Shown here: in pieces, positions 23,628 through 31,890 of the stretch
Numbering within the stretch: position 1 is the first letter of the stretch
How the letters are laid out: every line of letters starts with the position of its first letter
Assembly: GCA_016124315.1 (NCBI GenBank)
Contig: WGNW01000079.1
Span: 1 to 36,617 of the forward strand
From: Alphaproteobacteria bacterium
GTDB lineage: Bacteria; Pseudomonadota; Alphaproteobacteria; SMXS01
DNA: 36,617 bases
Reading direction: 5' to 3'
The notes under the pieces: generated by a model
Told to the model about the DNA's origin: nothing
Database searches by the model: none
What the model saw: the letters and a program-made list of their open reading frames with translations, nothing else
Translations under genes and position numbers: made by a program

Positions 23628-23649
23628 GACGCCCTCCCCGCCGGCATGA

Positions 23650-26460
23650 TCAGTGGCAGGCCAGGGAATCCCGCAGTCGTCGCGCCGCCTCGCGCTGGCG
23701 GAAGTGCATCTCGCTGTCGGCAATGGTGAGGAGCAGCGCGCAGGCCTCCTCGGTCTTGCCCTGCTTGGAGCGCGCCAGGGCCAGATGGTACTGGATCTCG
23801 GGCTCGTCCGGCGCCAGGGCGCTGGCCTGTTCCAGCAACGCGGCACCCTTCTGCACGTCGTCGTGTTCGACCAGCACCCAGCCGTAGGTGTCCTTCACCA
23901 CGGCGGCGTCGGGCGCCAGTTCGTAGGCCCGCTTGGCCTCGGCCAGCGCGCGGGGATCGTTCACGTTCTGATAGAGCCACGCCAGGTTGTTCAGGATCAT
24001 CGGATTGTCCTTGTCCTGCTGCTTGAGGACCTGGTGATGGGCGATGGCCTTCTGGAACTCGCCGGCGGACATGTAGGCGCTGGCGAGGATGCGGCGGATC
24101 TGCCGGTCGTCGGGTGACTTGGCCAGCCAGTCCTCGAGAACCTTGAAGGCGGCGTCCGGCCGCTTGATCTCGTTGTAGCCGTAATAGAGCCGCAGGGCGG
24201 CGTCGGCGGAATTGATCTTCTTCTCCGCCGCCGCAAAGGCACTGGCGGCATCGCCGGTCTTGCCCATCTTGGCGTAGACATGGCCGACGAGCAGGTCGCC
24301 GATGGGCAGCTGGGGCTGGGCGTCGCGCAGCGCCGAGGCGACTTCCAGCGCGCTCTGGTAGTGCTCGTTGCCCACTTCCAGGTTCACCAGTTCAAGCACC
24401 GCCGGGACCAGCTTGGGATCAAGCTTCAGCGCCTGCTCGTAGGAGGCGCGCGCGCCGAGCCCGTCGCCCGAGAGGAACTGGGCCTTGCCGAGGGCATAGA
24501 GCACCTTGGCGTTGTTCTTCACCATGTCGTTGAGCCGCGTGTAGGTCGCCACGGCGCTGACCGCATCGCCGGCCAACAGCTGGGTCCGGCCGAGCGCCTC
24601 GACCACTTCGGCGTTGTCGGGGATGCGCCGGTCGAGCGCACTGGCGGTGGCGAGCGCCTTCACCACGTCGCCCGCCTGCATGTAGACCTCGACGAGGCGC
24701 AGCCCCGCCATGGGCGACTTGGGATTCTCCGAAGACGCCTTCTCCAGCCACTGGATGGCCTTGTCGCGCTGGTTCTGGGCCATGGCGATGCGGGCCAGCT
24801 CGATCATCGCCGCCTCGTTCTTCGGGTCGCGCTTGAGCACGTCCTGGAAGCGCCCTTCGGCCGCCTGGAAATTGTCCGCCTTCATGTCCATGCGCGCGAG
24901 GTTCTGCGCCGCCGGCATGTAATCAGGATCGGCGGCCAGCGCAGCCTGGAACGCGTTGCGTGCCTCCTGCGGGTTGTTCTTGGCGCGGTAGGCGACGCCC
25001 TTCAGGTTCAGCACCACCGCGTCCTTCGGGTTCTCCTTGAGCATCCCGGCGATGACGTTGAGCGCGCCGTCGTAGTTCTTGCTGAACAGGTAGAAGCGGA
25101 TCAGCAGCAGGTGCGGCCGCTTGGCCTCCGGATCCTCCTTGACCGCGGTCTGGAGGTCCTTGACGGCGTCGGCGCTCTGGCCGGCGGCAAGCCGCGCGAC
25201 CGCCAGCTGGGTGCGGTACAGGGTTTCCTTGGGGTCGAGCGCGATGGCCTTCTGGAACAGATCGATCGCGGTGTCGTACTGCTCGGCCCCCATATAGGCC
25301 GTCGCCACCAGCGAATAGACCCGCGGCTCGGGCTTGGGAGCATCGAGCAGCGGCTGGAAGACTTTCACCGCCTCCTCGAAGCGGCCCTGCCGGATCAGGG
25401 TCGAGCCCAGCAGGCGCCGGCCGTTCTCATTGTCCGGCACCGCGGCGACGAAGGCGCTGAGATAGGTGTAGGCCTGCTCCAGGTTGCCCTGGGCGTAGGC
25501 GGTGGCGCCGCGCAGGTACTGGGCCGGCAGGTAGCCGTCGAGCGACGCGCCGGCCCGGTCGAGCACCGCCTGGGCGGCGGCGTAGTCGTGCTTCTTGGTG
25601 AGGATCAACGCGTTGAGGTAGAGCCCCAGCGGGTGTTTCGGGGCCAGCTCCAGGGCCTTGTCGATGCTGGCCTGGGCTTCCTGGTCCTTGTTCATGTCGA
25701 TCAGCGCGGCGGCCCGCCCGAGCAGCGCCTCCACGTGGTTCGGATTGGTCTTCAGCACCTCGTCGAAGGTCTGCAGCGCCGGCTGGAGCTGCTTGTTCAT
25801 GCGCAGCATCTCGCCTTTCAGGATGCGCGCGCCCGCCGACGCCGGGTCGAGCTTCAGCGCCTCCTCGACCAGCTGCATGGCCTTGTCGTTGTCCTTGCGC
25901 TGGATCAGCACCCGGGCGAGCCCGATCTTGGCCGTCGGCGACTTGGGCGCCAGCTCGGTGGCGGCCTCGAAGGCCGCCTGCGCCTCGTCCAGCCGGTCCA
26001 GCCCCAGATAGGCGCGGCCGCGCAGGGTCATCGCCGCCGCCCGCTGGTCCGGATCGATGCCTTCCGGCTGGATCTCCTTCAGCGCCTCCTGATACTTGCC
26101 CTGCATCAGCAGCGCCTCGCCGATCTGGTTGGTCACCTCGTCGGTATTGCGGCCGTAGGAGCGGGCGGCTCGGAATTCCTTTTCCGCCGAGGGGCCCTGC
26201 TGGGCCATCAGGTAAAGCCGGCCGAGCATGAACCGGGCGTCGGCGTCCTTCGGGTTCTCGGTCAGGGCCTTCTTCAGGGACTCCACCGCATCGGACACCT
26301 TGCCGGCGTCGAGCTGCGCCTGTGCCTTCGCCAGCAGCGGCTTGTTGGCCGGGGCCTCCGGCGCCGCATGCGCCGCGGGTGACGCCAGCGACGCCGCGGC
26401 GAGCGCAAACATCACCGTAGCCGCCCTGAAGCAGCGGCAAGCCGATCCGACCAATCCCAT
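23650..26460 (-). CDS. prsT: PEP-CTERM system TPR-repeat protein PrsT
   Basis: This 936-residue exported protein has a signal peptide (FRAATVMFALAAASLASPAA, mature from about residue 33) followed by roughly 20 tetratricopeptide repeats across the whole length. Examples are VSDAVESLKKALTENPKDAD, AGARILKGEMLRMNKQLQPA and FQAAEGRFQDVLKRDPKNEA. PrsT-type proteins are periplasmic scaffolds always found with exosortase A and are probably needed for polymer secretion. I choose the ATG at 26460. GAGG lies nine bases upstream and the signal peptide then begins promptly; ATG 26475 is the alternative. It has its own promoter (26492-26519) although it follows the sugar transferase by 77 bases. Confidence 0.93.
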   Translation of the reverse strand: MGLVGSACRCFRAATVMFALAAASLASPAAHAAPEAPANKPLLAKAQAQLDAGKVSDAVESLKKALTENPKDADARFMLGRLYLMAQQGPSAEKEFRAARSYGRNTDEVTNQIGEALLMQGKYQEALKEIQPEGIDPDQRAAAMTLRGRAYLGLDRLDEAQAAFEAATELAPKSPTAKIGLARVLIQRKDNDKAMQLVEEALKLDPASAGARILKGEMLRMNKQLQPALQTFDEVLKTNPNHVEALLGRAAALIDMNKDQEAQASIDKALELAPKHPLGLYLNALILTKKHDYAAAQAVLDRAGASLDGYLPAQYLRGATAYAQGNLEQAYTYLSAFVAAVPDNENGRRLLGSTLIRQGRFEEAVKVFQPLLDAPKPEPRVYSLVATAYMGAEQYDTAIDLFQKAIALDPKETLYRTQLAVARLAAGQSADAVKDLQTAVKEDPEAKRPHLLLIRFYLFSKNYDGALNVIAGMLKENPKDAVVLNLKGVAYRAKNNPQEARNAFQAALAADPDYMPAAQNLARMDMKADNFQAAEGRFQDVLKRDPKNEAAMIELARIAMAQNQRDKAIQWLEKASSENPKSPMAGLRLVEVYMQAGDVVKALATASALDRRIPDNAEVVEALGRTQLLAGDAVSAVATYTRLNDMVKNNAKVLYALGKAQFLSGDGLGARASYEQALKLDPKLVPAVLELVNLEVGNEHYQSALEVASALRDAQPQLPIGDLLVGHVYAKMGKTGDAASAFAAAEKKINSADAALRLYYGYNEIKRPDAAFKVLEDWLAKSPDDRQIRRILASAYMSAGEFQKAIAHHQVLKQQDKDNPMILNNLAWLYQNVNDPRALAEAKRAYELAPDAAVVKDTYGWVLVEHDDVQKGAALLEQASALAPDEPEIQYHLALARSKQGKTEEACALLLTIADSEMHFRQREAARRLRDSLACH

Positions 26461-26491
26461 GTTGTTGAACCTCATCGCAACGTTGGCATGC

Positions 26492-26519
26492 ACTATAAAC
26501 GGGGTGCCGAGCCGATCAA
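26492..26519 (-). promoter_or_regulatory. Candidate sigma-70 promoter for prsT
   Basis: On the minus strand TTGATC (26519-26514) and TATAGT (26497-26492) are separated by 16 bases. The -10 matches the consensus at five of six positions. The start of transcription would be near 26485, giving a leader of about 25 bases that contains the GAGG ribosome-binding site. This supports the ATG at 26460. Confidence 0.5.
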
Positions 26520-26537
26520 AGGGGCCACGCATGTCCG

Positions 26538-27926
26538 TCACCGCGCTCCGGAAGGGAAGAGAATCACCCGGAATGTCTTGATCAGGATCAGGATATCCAG
26601 GAATACCGAGAAATTCTTGATGTAGTACAGATCGTACTGGACCTTCTGCTTGGCGTCCTCCACCGAGGCGCCGTACGGATAGTTCACCTGCGCCCAGCCG
26701 GTAATCCCCGGCCGTACCGTGTGGCGCTCGGAGAAATAGGGGAGCTGGCGCGACAGCTCGTCGACGAAGAACGGCCGTTCCGGCCGCGGCCCGACGAAGC
26801 TCATGTCGCCCTTGAGCACGTTGAAGATCTGCGGCAACTCGTCGATGCGCAGCTTGCGGATGACCCGTCCGACCGTCGTGACCCGCGGATCGTTCTTGTC
26901 GGCCCAGCGGGGCACGCCGCCGGCCTCCGCGTCGATCCGCATGCTGCGGAACTTGTACAGCATGAACACCCGTCCGTGCTGGCCCACCCGCTCCTGCCGG
27001 AACAGCACGGGCCCCGGGCTGGTGAGGCGGATCAGCAGGGCCGTCAGCAGCACGACGGGAGCGGTGACGGTGACCAGCGCGGCGCTGGCCAGCAGGTCGA
27101 CGCCGCGCTTGAGCAGCAGCCGCGCCTGGGCGCGCGTGGAGCCTTCGGAATAGATCAGCCAGCTCGGGACGAATCCTTCCAGGTCGATCTTGCCCGTCTC
27201 CCGCTCCATGAACGCCCCGTATTCGGTGATGCGGATGCCGGCGAGGCGGCAGTCGAGCAGGTCGCGCACCGGCAGGCTGCCGCGGCGCTCGGCGAGCGCG
27301 GTGACGATCTCGTCGATCTCGTGCGCCAGGGCGAAGTCGCGCAGCACGCCGATCTCGCCACGCTCGATGACCGGCGAGACCTCCGGCTCCTCCCGGTTCA
27401 TCCGCACGTAGGAGATCTGGCCGAAGCCGCGCGACCGCGACGCCTTCTGCACCTCAGCGATCCGTCCGGCAAGGTGAGCGGCGCCCAGGACGAGCAGCCG
27501 CCGCTTGAACACGTCGAGCGCGATCAGCCGCAGGAACAGCAGCCTGGCGACGAGGATGGCGGCGAACGCCAGCAGGACGGCCGAGACGAAGATGCTTCGC
27601 CAGAGGGCAATGGGCGGGTAGAGAAAGAAGATCAGGGCGAGGATCAGTGCACTCAGCGCGAACGCGGCGCTGGCGGTCACCACGGTCTTGCGCAGGTCGC
27701 GGCAGGTATCGCGCTGGTAGAGGCCGAGGATCAGCATGACGATCTGGATGGTGCCGACGAAGATGATGTAGGCGCCCGTGGAATCGTCGAGGCTCGCCTC
27801 CGACAAGTCGGCCAGCGAAAGGCGCAGCGACTGGGCGCCGTAGATGGATGCCAGGAGGATGCCGGTTTCGGCGACCGCCAGTCCCAGGATCGCCCGGGAG
27901 AAATAGTGACCGAACAGCCTGATCAT
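26538..27926 (-). CDS. Polyprenyl-phosphate sugar-1-phosphate transferase, PEP-CTERM-associated (TIGR03013 type)
   Basis: This 462-residue inner-membrane enzyme is likely to start repeat-unit assembly by loading sugar-1-phosphate onto undecaprenyl phosphate. The N-terminal half has four membrane helices and a CoA-binding-like (Rossmann) domain (VFKRRLLVLGAAHLAGRIAE). The C-terminal catalytic domain (about residue 265 onward) contains LKRGVDLLASAALVTVTAPV, GPVLFRQERVGQHGRVF, YKFRSMR, RKLRIDELPQIFNVLKGDMS and VGPRPERPFF. These are the bacterial sugar transferase signatures with the catalytic Asp-Glu pair. I choose the ATG at 27926 (MIRLFGHYFSRAIL), because relatives begin in the same way. The gene diverges from manC. 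Confidence 0.93.
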   Translation of the reverse strand: MIRLFGHYFSRAILGLAVAETGILLASIYGAQSLRLSLADLSEASLDDSTGAYIIFVGTIQIVMLILGLYQRDTCRDLRKTVVTASAAFALSALILALIFFLYPPIALWRSIFVSAVLLAFAAILVARLLFLRLIALDVFKRRLLVLGAAHLAGRIAEVQKASRSRGFGQISYVRMNREEPEVSPVIERGEIGVLRDFALAHEIDEIVTALAERRGSLPVRDLLDCRLAGIRITEYGAFMERETGKIDLEGFVPSWLIYSEGSTRAQARLLLKRGVDLLASAALVTVTAPVVLLTALLIRLTSPGPVLFRQERVGQHGRVFMLYKFRSMRIDAEAGGVPRWADKNDPRVTTVGRVIRKLRIDELPQIFNVLKGDMSFVGPRPERPFFVDELSRQLPYFSERHTVRPGITGWAQVNYPYGASVEDAKQKVQYDLYYIKNFSVFLDILILIKTFRVILFPSGAR

Positions 27927-27962
27927 GGCTCCGAAGTCCCCTCTCCGCCCCGTCCGGAGCAT

Positions 27963-28131
27963 GGCAGTCGCTTAAGTTATTGTCACCTATCAAATTATCG
28001 TCCCGGCGGCCGGCCTTGTGCGGCGACGCGGCAGGGTCGTCCGAGCGCGTTTCCGGGGTTGACCGGGGCTCGTCGGCCGGATCAGACTGGCATCGCCTGC
28101 GGGTGGCTTGGGCCATACGATCGAGTTGCTG
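27963..28131. promoter_or_regulatory. Divergent promoter region between sugar transferase and manC
   Basis: An AT-rich patch (27972-28002, cttaagttattgtcacctat and following) stands out from the GC-rich surroundings. Further right, TTGACC (28059-28064) is followed 17 bases later by a weak TCAGAC, a possible promoter for manC. No strong match to either promoter class was found for the sugar transferase. Confidence 0.3.
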
Positions 28132-29556
28132 ATGACTCACAAGATCCATCCCGCCATTCTCTGTGGCGGGTCGGGAACGCGGTTGTGGCCCCTGTCGCGC
28201 CGCGCCCATCCCAAACAGCTGCTTTCGCTGGTGGACGCGCACAGCCTGCTGCAGGCCACGGCGCTGCGATTCGCCGACATCGGCCGGTTCGCGCCGCCCA
28301 TCGCCCTGTGCAGCGAATCCTACCGCTTCATCATCGCCGAGCAGCTCCGCAGCGCCGGCGTGACCCCGGACGCGGTCATCCTGGAACCGGAAGGCCGGAA
28401 CACGGCGCCGGCCGCCGCCGTGGCGGCGCTGTGGGCGCTGCGACGGGATGACGAAGCCATTCTGCTGCTGTCGCCGTCCGACCATGTGATCGGCGATCTC
28501 GAGGCCTTCAACAAGGCGCTCGACGTCGCGGCCGAAACAGCCCTGCGCACCCATGCGCTGGTTACCTTCGGCATCAGGCCGACCCGTCCGGAGACCGGCT
28601 ACGGGTACATCGAGGCGGGCGGCACGCTCGAGGGCACCGATGCCCTGTCGGTCCGCCGCTTCATCGAGAAGCCCGACGCGGAGACGGCCCGCGGCTATGT
28701 GGAAGGCGGCAGCTACCTCTGGAACAGCGGCCTGTTCCTGTTTCGCGCCGCCGACTTCCTGGCCGAACTGCGGCGGCTGGAACCGGAGATGATGTCGGCG
28801 TGCAGCGAGGCGGTGGAAAATGCCCGCGGCGACCTCGATTTCCTCCGGCTGGACGAGGCGGCGTTCCGGCGCGCGCCCGCCAATTCGATCGACTACGCGG
28901 TGATGGAGAAGACCGACCGCGCCGCGGTGGTGCCGGTCTCCATGGGCTGGAGCGACGTGGGCTCGTGGAATGCGCTGCTCGACGTCGCCGACAAGGACGC
29001 CACGGGCAATGCCGTCTGGGGCGACGTGGTCGCCGTCGGCACCCGCGACAGCCTGCTGCGCAGCGAAGGGCCGCTGGTGGTCGCGGCCGGCCTGAGCGAC
29101 GTGGTCGTGGTCGCCACCAAGGACGCCGTCCTCGTCGCCAGCCGTCAGGCGGCGCAAGACCTCAAGCCCGTCGTCGCGACCCTGGACGGACTGAAGCGGG
29201 AGGAGACGGAGGGCCACCCGCGGGTCTTCCGGCCCTGGGGCTGGTTCGAGACCATGGACCTTGGCACCGGCTTCAAGGTGAAGCGCATTGCCGTGAAGCC
29301 GGGCCACCGCCTGTCGCTGCAGAGCCATCGGCACCGGGCCGAGCATTGGGTGGTGGTGACCGGCAGCGCCGAGGTGACGCGCGGCGACGAGGTGCTGCGC
29401 CTGGAAGCCAACCAGTCGACATACATTCCGGCCGGCACCACCCACAGGCTGGGGAACCCGGGCGACGGGGACCTGCACATCATCGAGGTTCAGTCCGGCG
29501 CCTATCTCGGCGAAGACGACATAATCCGGTTCGACGACATCTACGGCCGGCGGTGA
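28132..29556 (+). CDS. manC: Mannose-1-phosphate guanylyltransferase / mannose-6-phosphate isomerase
   Basis: This is a 474-residue bifunctional cytoplasmic enzyme making GDP-mannose. The guanylyltransferase domain opens with the pyrophosphorylase signature ILCGGSGTRLWPLSRRAHPK (residues 9-28). It continues with EPEGRNTAPAAAVAAL, LLLSPSDHVIGD, GYGYIEAG, FIEKPDAETA and YLWNSGLFLFRA. The C-terminal cupin-fold type II isomerase has VKPGHRLSLQSHRHRAEHW with metal-binding histidines, then YIPAGTTHRLGNPGD. Length is normal. I choose the ATG at 28132, since the TTG at 28108 adds residues not seen in relatives. The product supplies mannose, or after further steps fucose-type sugars, to the exopolysaccharide. 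Confidence 0.95.
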   Translation: MTHKIHPAILCGGSGTRLWPLSRRAHPKQLLSLVDAHSLLQATALRFADIGRFAPPIALCSESYRFIIAEQLRSAGVTPDAVILEPEGRNTAPAAAVAALWALRRDDEAILLLSPSDHVIGDLEAFNKALDVAAETALRTHALVTFGIRPTRPETGYGYIEAGGTLEGTDALSVRRFIEKPDAETARGYVEGGSYLWNSGLFLFRAADFLAELRRLEPEMMSACSEAVENARGDLDFLRLDEAAFRRAPANSIDYAVMEKTDRAAVVPVSMGWSDVGSWNALLDVADKDATGNAVWGDVVAVGTRDSLLRSEGPLVVAAGLSDVVVVATKDAVLVASRQAAQDLKPVVATLDGLKREETEGHPRVFRPWGWFETMDLGTGFKVKRIAVKPGHRLSLQSHRHRAEHWVVVTGSAEVTRGDEVLRLEANQSTYIPAGTTHRLGNPGDGDLHIIEVQSGAYLGEDDIIRFDDIYGRR

Positions 29557-29573
29557 ACGGCCGGAGCCCGTTG

Positions 29574-29587
29574 TTTCAAAATTGAAA
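29574..29587. promoter_or_regulatory. Dyad TTTCAA-AA-TTGAAA upstream of the PEP-CTERM gene
   Basis: Six-base arms TTTCAA (29574-29579) and TTGAAA (29582-29587) flank AA in an AT-rich island just after the manC stop. It is followed 19 bases later by a second, longer inverted repeat. A protein-binding site is plausible but untested. Confidence 0.3.
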
Positions 29588-29605
29588 TACCCGCTGCCGC
29601 CGCGC

Positions 29606-29626
29606 CGGGAAATATGGTATTTCCCG
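29606..29626. promoter_or_regulatory. Perfect 9-base inverted repeat upstream of the PEP-CTERM gene
   Basis: Arms CGGGAAATA (29606-29614) and TATTTCCCG (29618-29626) are perfect complements around TGG. It lies 50 bases after manC and 124 bases before the PEP-CTERM gene. With no T-run after it, it reads better as an operator than as a terminator, although a manC terminator cannot be excluded. Confidence 0.4.
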
Positions 29627-29749
29627 TAACGACCTGCCATCCTGTAGAATTGGCAAGGTGAGTGGTCCCTGTTCGGCTTCATCCGACGGGCCAGTCGAGG
29701 ACGAGGCCATCGGCGCCGCACGGAACGTCCGGCGCCCCGGAGTGACGGA

Positions 29750-31768
29750 ATGAAGTCCAGGGATATCCTGGCCAGTGTGATTCTGGTTTGCGCGGCGCTG
29801 TTCGTGGCGGCGACGATCTTCATCAAGCCGGCCTCCGAGCGCACCGACGATTCCCAACTCGCCGACTGGCTGTCCGCGCACCTGAGCGCCGGCCAGCAGG
29901 AGGAGAAGGCCGCCGCGGCGCCCGTGCGCGTCTATGAGACGCCAAAGGCGCTTGGCAACCAGCTCTGGTCCATCCTGATGCCCAGGCCGAAGACCCAGCC
30001 GGCCAAGTTCTCCGGCACCGGCGGGACGTTGGCGCTGCTTCGCGTCTCGACCGGGGACGGCTCCGGCGGCGGCGGCGGCAACGCCCTGCTCACGTCCGAC
30101 GAATTCAAGGCGGCCGCGGACGGCGCCCTCAGCGGCACCCAGGAAGGCATTGCCGCCCTCCTCGCCTATTTCGACGCCGCCGGCGGCAACGAGACCATCC
30201 TCGCCTACCGGGCCCAGCTCCTGCTCAACGCCATCAGCAAGGACAGCGAAGCCGCCGATTCGCTGACGGCCCTGCAGGAAGCAACGACCAACATCTCCGA
30301 GGCGGCGTTCACCGCGCTGTGGACCGGCTACGTAATGAACGTCGACTTCCAGCCGGATTTCGCGGTGCCGCCCAACGCCATCGGCTACGACCTCGGCCCG
30401 GTGATGGAGCAGAACGGCGAGGTCAACCCCGTCTACGACGACTTCATCCGGGTGCCGGCGGAAAGCAACCACGTCGAGGGCGACGGCCAGGACGTGGAAA
30501 CCAGCCAGACGCTGCTCTGGGGCGACGGCGTCAAGGGCATCTCGGCATTCGTCGCCCCGATCCCCAACGGCATCTACCGGGTCTACGTGATGACGTCCGC
30601 GGAAGGCGGCGTCGACCCGTCGGTCGCCTTCGGCACCCTCAACACGCTGAAGCGGGACGAACCGATCCGCCGGGTCGACCTGCGCAGCCGCGACAGCGCG
30701 TTCACCCAGTGGCGCAACGACCACTGCGAGACCCAGACGGTCGGGACGGACCAGCCGATCGTGACCGCGGAGACCTCCGAAACGCAGGCCTTCGCCGGAT
30801 GCATGCCGGGCAGCGGCGGCAATCCGCTGCCTGTCGCCGAAGTGCTGATGAGCCATCAGGGCATTTCGGCGGAGATCGAACCCGAACTGACCATGGCCTC
30901 GCTGCAGCAGGACCACACCAGCGGCATGGGCTCGGTCTACGCCCTGCGCGAGGAAGTGAAGAACGGCCAGCTCTACGTCGACTTCAAGCAGGGCTACATT
31001 CCGTCCTACGTGGTCGGGATCATGGTGGTCGCCGAGGACGATTCCTTCGGTGCCCAGATGTCGGCCATGGTCAGCGCCGTGCTGGAGACGACGACGCCGG
31101 CCGCCGGCGCGGGCGGCTCCTCCCAGGGCCCGGGCCTGGCGACCAACTTCGCGGCGACGAGCCTGCCCAGCGACACCCCCGGCGGCAGCGGCACGGGGAC
31201 CGGCGGCAGCAGCACGCCGGGCGGCGGCGTGCCGACGACGGGTCCAGGCGCGCCTTCGGGTGACGGCAGCGGCGGCGATGGCACCGGCGGCGACGGCGGC
31301 ACCGGCGACGGCACCGGCGGAGACGGCGGCACCGGCGGAGACGGCGGCGGCCAGACCGCGCAGCTGGTCGCCGAGGGTCTCGGCCCCTATCAGGGCTTCT
31401 TCGGCGACGAACTCACCCTGGACGGCACCCAGTCGACCTACAACGGCGAACTGATCCTCAGCGCCCTCGACAACCCGTCCGACCTGATGGTCGAATGGCT
31501 GTTCGACCTGGACCACAACGGCACCTACGAGACGCTGGTGTCGAACGACCTGGTGGCGCTGATCGACAGCAGCGTGTTCGGCAGCACCGGCGAGTATCAG
31601 GGTATCCTGCGCCTGACCCTCAATGGCCTCGTCAGCATCGACCAGGTGATCGTCATCCTCATCGGCGACGGCACCGCGGTGCCCGAACCGACGGCGCTGC
31701 TGCTCCTGGCGCTGGGCCTCGCCGCCCTGCTGCTGTTGCGCCACCTGCACCGGCGACGCGCGGCCTGA
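29750..31768 (+). CDS. PEP-CTERM sorted surface protein with Gly/Asp-rich linker and PKD-like domain
   Basis: This 672-residue exported protein is the clear exosortase substrate in the window. The N-terminus (ILASVILVCAALFVAATIFI) is a signal sequence. A domain of about 410 residues with no family I recognise follows (for example ALLAYFDAAGGNETILAYRA, then VYVMTSAEGGVDPSVAFG). Next comes a low-complexity Gly/Ser/Asp/Thr linker (about 470-540). A PKD-like beta-sandwich (about 543-641) contains GPYQGFFGDELTLDGTQST, EWLFDLDHNGTYETLV and GEYQGILRLTLNGL. The final 29 residues are VPEPTALLLLALGLAALLLL plus RHLHRRRAA: the PEP motif, one membrane helix and a basic tail. The ATG at 29750 has GGAG seven bases upstream. 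A sorted adhesin or matrix protein is the likely role (inference). Confidence 0.9.
   Translation: MKSRDILASVILVCAALFVAATIFIKPASERTDDSQLADWLSAHLSAGQQEEKAAAAPVRVYETPKALGNQLWSILMPRPKTQPAKFSGTGGTLALLRVSTGDGSGGGGGNALLTSDEFKAAADGALSGTQEGIAALLAYFDAAGGNETILAYRAQLLLNAISKDSEAADSLTALQEATTNISEAAFTALWTGYVMNVDFQPDFAVPPNAIGYDLGPVMEQNGEVNPVYDDFIRVPAESNHVEGDGQDVETSQTLLWGDGVKGISAFVAPIPNGIYRVYVMTSAEGGVDPSVAFGTLNTLKRDEPIRRVDLRSRDSAFTQWRNDHCETQTVGTDQPIVTAETSETQAFAGCMPGSGGNPLPVAEVLMSHQGISAEIEPELTMASLQQDHTSGMGSVYALREEVKNGQLYVDFKQGYIPSYVVGIMVVAEDDSFGAQMSAMVSAVLETTTPAAGAGGSSQGPGLATNFAATSLPSDTPGGSGTGTGGSSTPGGGVPTTGPGAPSGDGSGGDGTGGDGGTGDGTGGDGGTGGDGGGQTAQLVAEGLGPYQGFFGDELTLDGTQSTYNGELILSALDNPSDLMVEWLFDLDHNGTYETLVSNDLVALIDSSVFGSTGEYQGILRLTLNGLVSIDQVIVILIGDGTAVPEPTALLLLALGLAALLLLRHLHRRRAA
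31262..31351 (+). repeat. Imperfect tandem GGCGGCGACGGCACC-type repeat in the PEP-CTERM gene
   Basis: About five imperfect units of 12-18 bases encode alternating GGDGT and GGDGG blocks. Such GC-rich direct repeats can expand or contract, changing linker length. They do not match the RTX nonapeptide. Confidence 0.7.
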
Positions 31769-31890
31769 GGGCCGGCCGGGCTTGCAGGGCCTTGGAATCC
31801 GTCGCCTTTTCTCCAGATGCGTGTTTCCGCCCCCGGGCAGGATGATCTAACATCGCGCGAGGACGAGCACCGAGAGCCGATACTCCCCCC

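Noticed and set aside
29649..29670. TTGGCA followed by a TGG at -12 spacing before the PEP-CTERM gene, resembling a sigma-54 site.
   Set aside because: The invariant -12 GC is GG here, and the rest of the -12 element does not match.
31262..31351. Gly/Asp-rich repeats as RTX calcium-binding nonapeptides.
   Set aside because: The units are GGDGT and GGDGG blocks without the spaced large hydrophobic residue of the GGxGxDxUx pattern.
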